A stretch of DNA of 22,500 bases, taken from contig CAJNDS010002546.1 of the NCBI GenBank assembly GCA_905221605.1, positions 112,501 through 135,000 of the forward strand. Reading direction: 5' to 3'. The translations under genes and the position numbers were made by a program. The stretch is from Symbiodinium natans (Eukaryota > Sar > Dinophyceae > Suessiales > Symbiodiniaceae). Shown piece after piece: positions 7,857-15,095 of this stretch. The first letter of the stretch is position 1. The number at the start of each line of letters is the position of its first letter. The notes beneath the pieces are model-generated. The model did not search any database. It worked only from the letters and a program-made list of their open reading frames with translations, and had not been told where the DNA came from.

Positions 7857-7949
7857 GAGGAGGCGGCGCCGAGCTTTGAGGACCAGGCGTGTGCCGCGGT
7901 CCTTGAGGCGTTGACGTCCGTGGCATTGCAGAAGGCCGGGTGGCTAGGG
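7857..7949 (+). CDS. Core exon 3 (amphipathic helix)
   Basis: After AAAGTGGCAG come exactly 31 codons: EEAAPSFEDQACAAVLEA, LTSVALQKAGWLG. The donor is GTTTAGGG at 7950, directly on the repeat register. Phase 0 at both ends fits the neighbours. High Ala/Leu content and spacing indicate a helix. CCCTAAA repeats lie upstream (7770-7842), TTTAGGG downstream. Confidence 0.75.
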
Positions 7950-8563
7950 GTTTAGGGTTTAGGGTTTAGGGTTTAGGGGTTAAAGAGTTGAGGGGTTTAG
8001 GGTTGAGGGATTTAGGGTTTAGGAGTTGAGGAGTTGAGGAGTTTAGGAGTTTTTAGGGTTTAGGAGCTTAGGGTTTTGCGTTTATGTTCTCGAAACCCTG
8101 AACCCTAAACCCCGAAACCTTGGGGACCTTGAGTTTTTCGGCCTTCAGTTCGGAATTGCCCGCCTTGCTCGCATCTTACTGAAGCCCTGTACATAAACAG
8201 AGCTTGGGTTTAGGGTTTAGGTTTAGGGTTTAGGGTTTAGGGTTTCAGGTTTCGGGTTTAGCGTTAAGGGTTTATGGTGGGGATTTCAGGGTTCTGGTTC
8301 CAGAGCTCTTCAGGCTTCAGTGACCCTGAACCCTGAACCCTGAACCCTAAACCCTAAACCCTCATCCAGAACACCAAAGGGCTTAAAAGAGGGTCAAAGG
8401 AGTCAAGGGTTAAAAGAGTTGAAATGTGTCAGCCATAAACCCTAAACCCCAAACCCTACTAAACCCTAAACCCTAAACCCTAAACCCCAAACCCTAAACC
8501 CCAAACCCGAAACCCCAAACCCCAAACCCCAAACCCCAAACCCTTTCTCTCTCTCACGTCGAG
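7950..8563 (+). other. Intron with several nested opposed arms (exon 3-4)
   Basis: TTTAGGG-like 7950-8080, CCCTGAA/CCCTAAA 8093-8115, unique 8116-8200, TTTAGGG 8205-8280, unique to 8320, CCCTGAA/CCCTAAA 8322-8365, unique, CCCTAAA/CCCCAAA 8435-8543, CT-rich tract and GAG acceptor. The 8147-8190 segment resembles a small exon (FGIARLARILLK) but its phases do not fit. Confidence 0.65.
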
Positions 8564-8643
8564 GCTGCCTACAAGGAGTGGTGCGAGGCCCTCCCGAAGC
8601 AGCGCATCTCCATCCCGGACATGCCTGAGAAGGATCAGGCGGG
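8564..8643 (+). CDS. Core exon 4
   Basis: A polypyrimidine CTCTCTCTCACGTCGAG precedes GCT GCC TAC. The exon reads AAYKEWCEALPKQRISIPDM and PEKDQAG and ends at phase 2 before GTTTAGGG at 8644; the next exon supplies the one base required. A GC donor after CAG at 8638 is possible but would break phase. The IPDMP ending before a VP..L.C..EQV exon parallels SPAG17 order. Confidence 0.75.
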
Positions 8644-8928
8644 GTTTAGGGTTTAGGGTTTAGGGTTTAGGGTTTAGGGTTTAGGGTTTAGGGTTTAGGG
8701 TTTAGGGTTTAGGGTTTAGGGCCCTCAACCCTGAACTTCCCTAAGCCCTAAAAGCCCTAGACCTTAAAGCCCTAAACCCTAAAGCCTTAAAACCCTAGAA
8801 CCCCAAGGCCTAAAGCCCTGAAGCCCTACACCCGAAAACCCCAGGCACTGAAAGCCCTTAAAGCCTTCAACCAGGGGTTGGGTCGACCCTTGAACCCATC
8901 AGAAAGGCAGTGATGGGGTTCATGGGGG

Positions 8929-9251
8929 GTAGGTACCTAGGGAGCCTTAGGGAAGCGTAGGGAGCCTTCGGCCTTCGGGAGTGGTGGGGAATATTCGGGA
9001 ACCTTGGGTTTCAAACCCCCCCCCCCAGCAGGTGCAGGTTTTTTAAGGTCTAGGACTTTAGAGGTTTTAGGGTTCAGAGTTTAGGGGTGTAAGGCTTTGA
9101 GGGTTTAGGGTTTAGGGTAGGGGCTTTAGGGTTTTCAGTGCTTAGGCCAAAGGGAGGGCGGTTCAAGGGGATTATGTGACCCAAGGTTCCCTAATACTCC
9201 CCACACTCCCTAAGCCTCCCTAAGCTTCCCTAAGGTTTCCTCGGTACCTAT
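8929..9251. repeat. Imperfect inverted repeat, arms about 75 bp
   Basis: Left GTAGGTACCTAGGGAGCCTT (8929) through GGGAACCTTGGGT (9009); right ACCCAAGGTTCCCTAATACT (9179) through CGGTACCTATG (9251). The loop of about 170 bp contains C11 and TTTAGGG-like units. Confidence 0.7.
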
Positions 9252-9526
9252 GGGCCCCAGAAGCTGGCGCAACACGCAGGCTTTAGTGTTCAGGCAGCAG
9301 GGTTTGCGGTTTGGGGTTTAGGGTTCGTGTGTACAGGGGTTTAGGGTGGGCTGAAGGTTTCGGGTTTAGGGTTTAGGGTTTGGCATTTGTGGAGGACGGG
9401 GCGGGGGTTCGTCGCACACAGAATAAGCACGCTTCGTCAGGAGGACGAGGGCACCCCTCCGATGCCGACAGATCTGCACCTTGGTGTTTCCGAAATTAGA
9501 GTTACCTTACTGGTGTCCCTAATTAT

Positions 9527-9583
9527 ACGGGAATCCTACAATTTGGGGGTCTCTATTCGGGGTCCTCTATTTTCGTAACCCTC
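9527..9583 (+). repeat. Dispersed 56 bp repeat, copy 2
   Basis: ACGGGAATCCTACAATTTGG followed by GGTCCTCTATTTTCGTAACC. Related to copies at 2037-2092 (reverse) and 19191-19247. Confidence 0.75.
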
Positions 9584-9706
9584 CCTGCTTGCTTGGGAGA
9601 AGCCTTATTTGGCGTATTTAGGTAAGGATCCTACACCCTAAGCCCTAAACCCTAAGCCCTAAACCCGAAGCCCTAAACCCTAAACCCTAAACCCTAAACC
9701 CTACAG

Positions 9707-9782
9707 GTACGAGTGCTTGGCTGCGTCCGTAGACTCCTCGCACCACGACGTGCCCTTCTTGCTCTACTGCCTCTGCGAGCAG
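9707..9782 (+). CDS. Core exon 5 (VPFLLYCLCEQ motif)
   Basis: The acceptor CCCTACAG ends a CCCTAAA array. After one leading base the frame reads YECLAASVDSSHHD and VPFLLYCLCEQ, ending CAG|GTGGGTTTAGGG at phase 0. The VPxxLxCxxEQV motif across this exon and the next is the strongest single link to SPAG17/PF6, where a like motif occurs in the N-terminal conserved region (recalled, not searched). Confidence 0.8.
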
Positions 9783-10120
9783 GTGGGTTTAGGGTTTAGG
9801 GTTTAGGGTTTAGGGTTTAGGGTTTAGGTTTTAGGGTTTAGGGGCGCCTTCTGGACGAGCTTTGTTTCTTTTTCCCCAGTCCTCCAACCCTTCAGAACCC
9901 GAAGCCCTGAACCCTATACGCCAGATTAGGGTTCAGGATTTAGGGTTCAGAGAATACCAGGTGAACCACTGCCTTCGCAGAGAATACCCTAAACCCTAAA
10001 CCCTAAACCCTGAACCCTAAACCCTAAACCCTAAACCCTAAACCCTAAACCCTAAACCCTAAACCCTAAACCCTAAACCCTAATTAAACCCTAAACCCTA
10101 AACCCTAAACCCTATACCAG
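9783..10120 (+). other. Intron with opposed arms and duplicated acceptor (exon 5-6)
   Basis: GTGGGTTTAGGG, TTTAGGG to 9842, unique DNA with a decoy TTCTTTTTCCCCAG at 9880, a copy of the exon 6 start at 9954-9983, a CCCTAAA array 9985-10113 and CCAG. Confidence 0.7.
9954..9983 (+). repeat. Duplicate of the exon 6 acceptor and first 23 bases
   Basis: Matches 10114-10143 at 28 of 30 positions (ATACCAGGTGAACCACT then a G/C difference, CCTTCGC then an A/G difference). The copies bracket one CCCTAAA array exactly. Confidence 0.9.
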
Positions 10121-10189
10121 GTGAACCACTCCCTTCGCGGAGACGCGCCGGAGGTTGTGGCCGGGAAGAAGAAGCGCTCCCCGCAGCAG
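10121..10189 (+). CDS. Core exon 6 (basic KKKRS segment), probable GC donor
   Basis: After CCCTATACCAG the frame reads VNHSLRGDAPEVVAGKKKRS and PQQ. The frame stays open to 10210 (AGAKLL). A GT at 10210 would give phase 2, but the next exon starts at phase 0. CAG|GCGGGA at 10190 gives phase 0, hence the GC-AG choice, a donor type known from dinoflagellates and other protists. The acceptor and first 23 bases of this exon are duplicated at 9954-9983. Confidence 0.65.
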
Positions 10190-10341
10190 GCGGGAGCGAA
10201 GCTTTTAGGGTTTGCAGCTTCAGGTTCAGGGTTTAGGGTTTAGGTTCAGGGTTCAGGGTTCAGGGTTTAGGGTTTAGGGTTTCGGGTATAGGGTCTAGGG
10301 TTTAGGGTTTAGAGTTTAGGGTTCTTGGTGTATAGGTTGGA

Positions 10342-10436
10342 ATGTTTCCCCCTTATACTACCAGTCCTGAAAAGAAAAGCGTAGTACCCCCCATTACAAT
10401 CCCTTTTTACGGACTGCTAGTGTAAAGGGGGAACAT
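10342..10436. mobile_element. MITE family, copy 1
   Basis: Ends ATGTTTCCCCCTTATACTAC and the complementary GTGTAAAGGGGGAACAT give 26 bp inverted ends including CAGTCC/GGACTG. 95 bp, non-coding. Related copies lie at 20668 and 20836. Confidence 0.85.
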
Positions 10437-10608
10437 GCCAATGTATAGGGCTTGGGGTTCAGGGTTTACGACCATAGGCTCCCACCCTACATTCTACATG
10501 CCCCTAAAGGGATACCCGTACCTGCAATTCACCGCCTTACACCCCCTTTAAGGTTCAGGGCCTCCGTAAGATGTCACGTCACCCCGCTCCCCGTGTAATC
10601 AGCAACAA

Positions 10609-10835
10609 GTTTGCCTCGGCAAACATGTGCCCCAGCCACGACGGCAGATAAGGGAAAGGAGGGAGGCAAAGAGGCTTGGGGCGAGGGGGGGGGGGGGGGG
10701 GGTGCCCCACTTGGCTTGCTGAGGCAAGCGCAGCAGTGGGCAGTGCCCGCCAGCGGGGCAAGCGACCCTTCCACCCCACCCAACAGGGCAGCAACAAGTC
10801 TGCACCACTGTTAGCCCACTGCCAGGCAGACTTGT
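10609..10835. other. Cluster of short perfect hairpins around a G18 run
   Basis: GTTTGCC-TC-GGCAAAC (10609-10624), GCTTGC-TGAG-GCAAGC (about 10714-10729) and ACAAGTCTGC (10794-10803) with GCAGACTTGT (10826-10835). No known RNA class recognised; GC-rich intronic DNA. Confidence 0.45.
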
Positions 10836-11147
10836 CGGGGTTCTGTTATGAGGCTTTCTCCCCCTCTGGGCGTGTCCTGTCGCCCGCAGCCACACGTTTG
10901 CTTCATAGATTTTGCCTTTCGAGGCCCCCGCGGTCCTAAACCCCAAAACCTGAACATCAAACCCTAAGCTGGGGGCATGTGGGAGAAGTGGGGCAAGTAC
11001 TTGCTTTCTCGAATGCGTGAGGTTCTTCTAACCCTGAACCATTAAACCCTGAACCCTAGATCCCTAAACCCTACATCCGAAACCCCTAAACCTTAAACCC
11101 TCCACAAACCCTCCTAGCCCCTGATCACACCCAGTTCCCGTCTCCAG

Positions 11148-11221
11148 GTGCAGGACGCAGCCAAAAAGGACTTTAAGGAGATGAACGCCTTCCTGGATCA
11201 GGACCCCACCCTTCGTTCAGG
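11148..11221 (+). CDS. Core exon 7
   Basis: TTCCCGTCTCCAG precedes VQDAAKKDFKEMNAFLDQ and DPTLRS, 24 codons plus two bases, ending before GTTGAGG at 11222. An alternative acceptor six bases downstream keeps the frame. Phase 2 fits the upstream of two possible acceptors of the next exon. CCCTAAA-type repeats lie 40 bp upstream; TTTAGGG-type repeats begin 12 bp downstream. Confidence 0.7.
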
Positions 11222-11993
11222 GTTGAGGTTCAGTTTAGGGTTCAGGGTTTAGGGTTTAGGGTGTAGGGTTTCGCCAAGAACCACAAAACTCAGCAAGTTC
11301 CCTTCAATTCAATACTTGCTAGCCCAGTGGTGCCCTTGCCCGCTTTAGGGTTTCGGGTTTAAGGTTCAAGGTTCCCGGACAATAAACCGACCCAAGTTAC
11401 TGGTAGCCGTAGATGGAAGGGACCATGTTGCCTGAGTATTGTAGCTTAAGATGCCTCTTGCAGCCTCCCTAAAACCACCACAAGCCTGGGCCTCTAACCC
11501 TAAACCCTAAATAAACCCTAAACCCTAAACCCTGAATTCCCACCCAGGCCTGCTTAGGCCGTACCCACCCTTTTCTAGGGTGCCTGGACCCAGAACTACC
11601 CCCCCGCCCTGCCCGACCCCTTGGCGCCCTTGCCCACCTAGCCTCCCTGGCTCGCTGCTGACCCCCCCCCTACGCTTGATGGTACTCCATGCCTTTCATG
11701 TTGTCTCCTGGAAACTAAACAGAAACTCATTAAAGGAAAACAGTTGGGTGGATGCCTGCGTAAGCAGGGGGTGGGGAAAATAGAACCACCCAACCTTTCT
11801 GGTTGTGGTGGGTCCAACTTCAATATATGCCGCCGCGACATACGCCGCCCCCTCACACCCCCTGGGTGTGTTGGGGCGCCATCTCCGCATGAAATCTACT
11901 GCGCCCCTAAACCCTAAACCTTAAACCCTAAACCCTAAACCCTAAATCCTAAACCCTTAACTCTAAACCCTAAACCCTAAAGCCTACAAAAAG
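11222..11993 (+). other. Intron (exon 7-8)
   Basis: TTTAGGG-type units to 11270 and 11343-11365, unique DNA, CCCTAAA at 11497-11535, a pyrimidine-rich and unique stretch 11540-11905 without supported exon (open frames here are chance), CCCTAAA 11907-11982, acceptor in an A-rich stretch. Confidence 0.6.
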
Positions 11994-12063
11994 AACTCTT
12001 GAGCCGCAGGCCAGTGACATCCTCCTCCTGGGCAAAGATGCCCCAAAGGACGAGGACTTCGAA
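11994..12063 (+). CDS. Core exon 8 (SDILLLGKDA motif)
   Basis: With the acceptor at 11992-11993 one leading base precedes TLEPQASDILLLGKDAPK and DEDFE, ending GAA|GTTTCG at phase 0. A second AG at 12008-12009 would shorten the exon to 18 codons and change phase. The GKDA-DFE-next-exon LWEE order again resembles SPAG17 (LLLNYHDA ... LPLWE), from memory. Flanks are CCCTAAA upstream and a 180 bp TTTAGGG array downstream. Confidence 0.72.
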
Positions 12064-12564
12064 GTTTCGTGGTGCTCTTTTGCTTTTTATGTAGTTTCTC
12101 GGGCTTGGGGTTTAGGGTTTAGGGTTTAGGGTTTAGGGTTTAGGGTTTAGGGTTTAGGGTTTAGGGTTCAGGGTTCAGGGTTTAGGGTTTAGGGTTTAGG
12201 GTTTAGGGTTTAGGGTTTAGGGTTTAGGGTTTAAATTTAGGGTTTAGGGTCTAGGGTTTAGGGTTTCGGGTTTAGGGTTTAGGGTACCCTGTTGCCTTTT
12301 TTTCAGGGTTTCCTAAGTAGCCCCGAAATAGCCCCCAAAGAACTCCTAAGGTCCCTTATAAGGGTCCCTCTCTTAGTCCCTTGGCTTTTAGTTTCTCGAG
12401 TTTCGGGTTTAGGGTTTAGGGTTTCGGGGAATGGTTTAGGGTTTAGGCTTTCGGGTTAAGGGTTTAGGGTGTAGGGTTGGCCCCCTTATAAAGTAACCAA
12501 TCCCCCCCCAAAAGAAAAGGGTTCTGCACCCTAAGTATAGCATGGTTCCCGGGCTACCTAAGAG
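12064..12564 (+). other. Intron with 5' arm only (exon 8-9)
   Basis: A TTTAGGG array at 12105-12287 and again at 12405-12475 with unique DNA between and after. No CCCTAAA arm precedes the acceptor, the exception among core introns. Confidence 0.65.
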
Positions 12565-12630
12565 GATGAAGAGGTGCAGCCGGAGGGAAGCCTCATCGAC
12601 ATGATGGAGAAGGACAGCATAGGGTTGTGG
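12565..12630 (+). CDS. Core exon 9 (SIGLW motif)
   Basis: AAGAG precedes DEEVQPEGSLIDMMEKDS and IGLW, 22 codons at phase 0. The donor is GTTTAGTAG. This is the one core exon without CCCTAAA immediately before it; the intron end here (12475-12564) is unique sequence. Joined to exon 8 it gives an acidic run, then the LW-E motif carried over into exon 10. Confidence 0.72.
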
Positions 12631-12789
12631 GTTTAGTAGCCGAATGTGATGCAAAAGAATGGAGATATGATATACCGCAAGAGCCCTAAAGCCCTAAACC
12701 TGAACCCAATCCCTTCAAAACCCGGAACTCCAAACTCCAAACCCCTGAACCCTATGCCCGAAGCCCCAAAACCCCTGGTGTCAACACCC

Positions 12790-13005
12790 ACCACCCCCCT
12801 AAACCCCAAACCCCAAACCCCAAACCCCGAACCCCCGAACCCAGACCCCAGACCCCAGACCCCAAACCCCAAATCCCAGACCCCAGACCCCAGATCCCAG
12901 ACCCCAGACCCCAAACCCCAAACCCCAAACCCCAAACCCCAAACCCTAAACCCTAAACCCCAAACCCCAAACCCCAAACCCTAATCCCTAATCCCTAAAC
13001 CCCTA
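12790..13005. repeat. Degenerate CCCCAAAC/CCCAGAC array
   Basis: TAA has been lost from most units (CCCCAAA, CCCAGA), so both strands stay open for over 110 codons (plus 12646-12984, minus 12633-12977). These frames are repeat artefacts. The array forms the 3' arm of the intron before exon 10. Confidence 0.85.
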
Positions 13006-13032
13006 CCCCTCCCCCCGCTCCCCCCATCGTAG

Positions 13033-13098
13033 GAGGAGGCGGCCGCCCAAGGCAAGGTCGAGGAACAGCCCTACATCCCCGGCCCTTTGGACTTAAGG
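13033..13098 (+). CDS. Core exon 10
   Basis: A pyrimidine-rich CCCGCTCCCCCCATCGTAG precedes EEAAAQGKVEEQPYIPGP and LDLR, 22 codons at phase 0. The donor GTTTAGTG again lies on the telomeric register. Upstream is a long degenerate CCCCAAAC array. The next candidate exon (13535) needs phase 1, so an exon may be missing between, or one boundary is misplaced. Confidence 0.7.
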
Positions 13099-13534
13099 GT
13101 TTAGTGTTTAGGGTTTAGGGCTTGAGGTTTGAGGTTTAGGGTTTAGGGTTTAGGGTTTAGGGTTAGGGTTTTCGGGAACTTGGCCAAGGTTTGGACTTAA
13201 AAATGAGGGTTCAGGGGTCACCAGGGTTGCACCTAGTTGAACTCTAAAGGTTTAAGGTTTCGGGGTTCGGTTTAAGACCTAAGCCCCACAGTCCTAACCC
13301 TAAACCCTAAACCCTAAGGCCAAAACCCTAAACCCTTAAAGATGAACAAAGATAAACTTGACAATTCTGCGGGGTGGGGAGGTGCGGTTCCTCTAAACCC
13401 TAACCTCCCAGCCTAAACCCCAAACCCTAAATGCTAACCCTCCAACCCCTAATCCTAAACCCTAAGCCCTAGCCCTAAACCCCAAACCCAACAACCACAA
13501 AGCCTCACCCCTTATACCCCCCAAACTGGCCCAG
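13099..13534 (+). other. Telomeric-arm intron or introns before 13535
   Basis: TTTAGGG-type 13099-13165, unique centre to 13290, CCCTAAA-type 13293-13335 and 13390-13490. The phase mismatch between exon 10 and the 13535 exon leaves room for an unseen exon. Confidence 0.5.
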
Positions 13535-13624
13535 GGATGGGTCCTCCCCCGGGTGTGGGCTCCGTGCCCAGCGACACGGGAGACGAGTACGTGATCCCGC
13601 AGCTCGTTCTGAACCCGATTCGGG
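13535..13624 (+). CDS. Probable exon 11 of the same gene
   Basis: After CTGGCCCAG two leading bases precede MGPPPGVGSVPSDTGDEY and VIPQLVLNPIR, ending one base into a codon before GTTTAGGG. CCCTAAA-type repeats precede, and a TTTAGGG array follows. Composition is convincingly protein-like. Incoming phase does not match exon 10 as placed. Confidence 0.6.
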
Positions 13625-13885
13625 GTTTAGGGTTTAGGGTTTAGGGTTTAGGGTTTAGGGTTTAGGGTTTAGGGTTTAGGGTTTAGGGCTAGGGTTTAGG
13701 GTTTAGGGTTTAGGGTTTGGAGCCCGAAGCTATGAACCCCTCGACCTTAAACCCTAATTACACCCTAAATCTCCAAGCTCCCCCCCGAGGCTAAACCCTA
13801 AACCCTAAACCCTAAACTCTAAACCCTAAACCCTAAACCCCAAACCCTAAACCCTAAACCGCATTCTTTTCGGGTCGATGCTCAG
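13621..13885. repeat. TTTAGGG array, spacer, CCCTAAA array
   Basis: 13624-13716 TTTAGGG, 13717-13790 spacer, 13791-13860 CCCTAAA: a compact opposed-arm unit between two exon-like islands. Confidence 0.8.
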
Positions 13886-13977
13886 CAGTCGTCCTGTAGG
13901 GGTCTCCTCTCTGAATGGGACGCCGTGGCCTTGGCTTGAGCTCATCTTTGGCCCACGGCTTAGGGCCTTGGGCCAGG
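13886..13977 (+). CDS. Candidate exon, Trp/Leu-rich
   Basis: Between CCCTAAA (13790-13860) and TTTAGGG (13978-14000). With one leading base after CTCAG the frame reads SRPVGVSSLNGTPWPWLE then LIFGPRLRALGQ. The required phase (2) does not follow from the preceding exon (1). Function unknown. Confidence 0.38.
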
Positions 13978-14286
13978 GTTTAGGGTTTAGGGTTTAGGGC
14001 GTCCTCATTTGGGTTTGAAGATGGTTTGAGTTCAGGATTCAGGGTTGAGGTTTCAGGGTTTTGGGGGGGTGTTAAGAATGACCGGACCTATTTCAACAAT
14101 GTGCTGCAGAAAAAGGGTCAATCCGTTCAGGGTTCAGACCCTGCATGCAGGATCTCCGCCCCCCCCCCCCCCGCCCCCCCTCCCCCTAAGCCACGGCCTG
14201 ACGGCAGCAGCCCCCTAAAACCCAAAGCCCTAAGCCCTAAACCCTAAACCCTAGACCCTAAACCCTAAACCCTAAAACCAGCCGAG
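13978..14286. repeat. Opposed arms around unique DNA with a C14 run
   Basis: TTTAGGG 13978-14000; unique DNA including GGGTTCAGACCCTGCATGCA and C14/C7 runs (14159-14180); CCCTAAA 14217-14277. An open frame across it (73 codons) looks incidental. Confidence 0.6.
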
Positions 14287-14392
14287 GTACTACGATCGGG
14301 TGAGCTGCAGACATGCTGGAGATCGGCTCGCCGGGGGCAAGTCGGTGATGTTGGAGCTGCTGAGTTTGAGATGAGGGGGCGGGGCAGTTCGG
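14287..14392 (+). CDS. Candidate exon, frame ambiguous
   Basis: CCGAG precedes GTACTACG; CCCTAAA repeats lie upstream (14230-14277) and a 126 bp TTTAGGG array follows. Phase 0 is open throughout and includes LRSGELQTCWRSARRGQ. With one leading base the frame YYDRVSCRHAGDRL, AGGKSVMLELLSL is open until a TGA at the 3' side. Position and flanks fit an exon; the frame is not decided. Confidence 0.42.
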
Positions 14393-14516
14393 GTTTAGGG
14401 TTTAGGGTTTAGGGTTTAGGGTTTAGGGTTTAGGGTTTAGGGTTTAGGGTTTAGGGTTTAGGGTTTAGGGTTTAGGGTTTAGGGTTTAGGGTTTAGGGTT
14501 TAGGGTTTAGGGTTTA
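14393..14516. repeat. Pure TTTAGGG array
   Basis: About 18 perfect heptamers directly after the 14287 island; followed by unique DNA to 14640 and weak CCCTAAA-like units before 14706. Confidence 0.95.
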
Positions 14517-14705
14517 TCCTTAGTTAAGGGGTCTTGGGCTCTTTGGGTTAAGGGTGTGCATTTCGTATGCAAGCGCATCGCAAGGGTCTACTGTTGTACT
14601 AGTATTTAGGGATGTTATAGGAGCGCATTTTTCCGAATCCCAAAACCCACAACCCGAAACCCTAAACCCGAAACCCTCCAACCCTAAACCCAAACGTTCG
14701 GCAAG

Positions 14706-14762
14706 GGATTGGGCCTTGACGGCCAGTATACCTTCGTGGAAGACTTCAGTCCTCCACCTTAG
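14706..14762 (+). CDS. Candidate exon, possibly terminal
   Basis: After TTCGGCAAG the frame reads GLGLDGQYTFVEDFSPPP and meets TAG at 14760-14762. It could be a terminal exon or splice out at GTCCTCC (14749, phase 1). Short; supported by composition only. Confidence 0.35.
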   Translation, partial: GLGLDGQYTFVEDFSPPP

Positions 14763-15006
14763 GCGAAAGTCTCAGACCCTACTTAGGGTTGGGGTTTAGG
14801 GTTCGGTTTTACCCGCGAAATCCTTAGTTGCTCTGAGCCTGAAAGCCCTAAATGCTCAATCCCTGGTCTAAATTCTCAACACTAAACCCAAAACCCAAAA
14901 CCCTAAACCCTAAACCGTAAGCCCTCAACCTAAACCTCCAATTGTCAGGCCTTTGTGGCTGTTTCCGTATCCTTCGGGAATGGCCACGGCATTCTTGTCT
15001 CTCCAG
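14763..15006. other. Mixed spacer
   Basis: A short TTTAGGG-like motif, degenerate CCCTAAA units at 14880-14940, and an open island from 14949 (AFVAVSVSFGNGHG) that overlaps the acceptor of the 15007 exon. The role of the island is unresolved. Confidence 0.35.
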
Positions 15007-15095
15007 GAATGGAAAGTGGTTGAGCCTTTGATAGGAACCACTTCCCTACAGGGGACTCTGTTAAGCATTCTAGAAGCGTTATACATGGAGGCCAT
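15007..15095 (+). CDS. Candidate exon joined in phase to 15430
   Basis: CTTGTCTCTCCAG precedes EWKVVEPLIGTTSLQGTL and LSILEALYMEA. The open frame reaches TAA at 15097, but GTAACCC at 15096 is a good donor. At phase 2 it joins the island at 15430 to give an uninterrupted helix EALYMEAMLEQVLSHL. The intron then starts directly with GTAACCCTAAACCC, that is with CCCTAAA rather than TTTAGGG. Another open frame upstream (14949 on, AFVAVSVSFGNGHGILVS) overlaps and may be an earlier exon or chance. Confidence 0.5.

Larger units (their letters stand above)
8644..9706 (+). other. Longest core intron, with foldback and dispersed repeat (exon 4-5)
   Basis: A pure TTTAGGG array (8644-8720), degenerate AGCCCTAAA DNA to 8880, an inverted repeat 8929-9009/9179-9251, TTTAGGG-like units 9300-9385, unique DNA carrying the 56 bp dispersed repeat (9527-9583), then CCCTAAA/CCCTAAG units 9630-9703 and the CTACAG acceptor. 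A 63-codon plus frame at 9387 is not supported as an exon. Confidence 0.65.
10190..11147 (+). other. Intron with MITE and structured G-rich segment (exon 6-7)
   Basis: TTTAGGG/TTCAGGG units 10204-10335, MITE 10342-10436, unique DNA, a hairpin-rich segment with an 18 bp G run (10685-10702), CCCTAAA-type units 10925-10970 and 11037-11105, then a pyrimidine-rich acceptor. Overlapping open frames at 10574-10946 on both strands are GC-rich by-products with no splice or start context. Confidence 0.6.
6812..13098 (+). other. Split gene, ten-exon core; SPAG17/PF6-like ciliary protein (tentative)
   Basis: Ten islands (6812-6943, 7292-7377, 7857-7949, 8564-8643, 9707-9782, 10121-10189, 11148-11221, 11994-12063, 12565-12630, 13033-13098) join into 812 nt. 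After two leading bases this is exactly 270 codons without a stop, and all nine junction phases match. Introns are 338-1063 nt. Eight donors are GT within the chain, one is GC; all acceptors are AG. Seen in order: a TDEPDD acidic motif, FLSAVITELPG, a helical LEALTSVALQKAGW stretch, VPFLLYCLCEQV, SDILLLGKDA and IGLWEEA. From memory these follow the order of similar stretches in the N-terminal third of SPAG17/PF6, a scaffold of the C1a projection of the ciliary central pair. That assignment is inference; the split coding chain is better supported. Splice sites were chosen by eye among alternatives, so the phase agreement is supportive rather than conclusive. Neither end of the gene is fixed. 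Confidence 0.6.

Noticed and set aside
8147-8190. Small exon reading FGIARLARILLK between core exons 3 and 4
   Set aside because: Enters at phase 0 and leaves at phase 1, whereas exons 3 and 4 join directly at phase 0; including it would break the frame.
10574-10946. Five overlapping frames on both strands of a GC-rich segment
   Set aside because: They lie in an intron of the core gene, depend on a G18 run, and have no start, splice or composition support.
11580-11890. Overlapping open frames of 64-72 codons
   Set aside because: Within the exon 7-8 intron; pyrimidine-rich composition bias explains the openness and no donor/acceptor phase fits.
12633-12984. Open frames of over 110 codons on both strands
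   Set aside because: Pure by-product of CCCCAAAC/CCCAGAC repeats that have lost their TAA; translations are simple PKPQTP and GFGVWGLG repeats.
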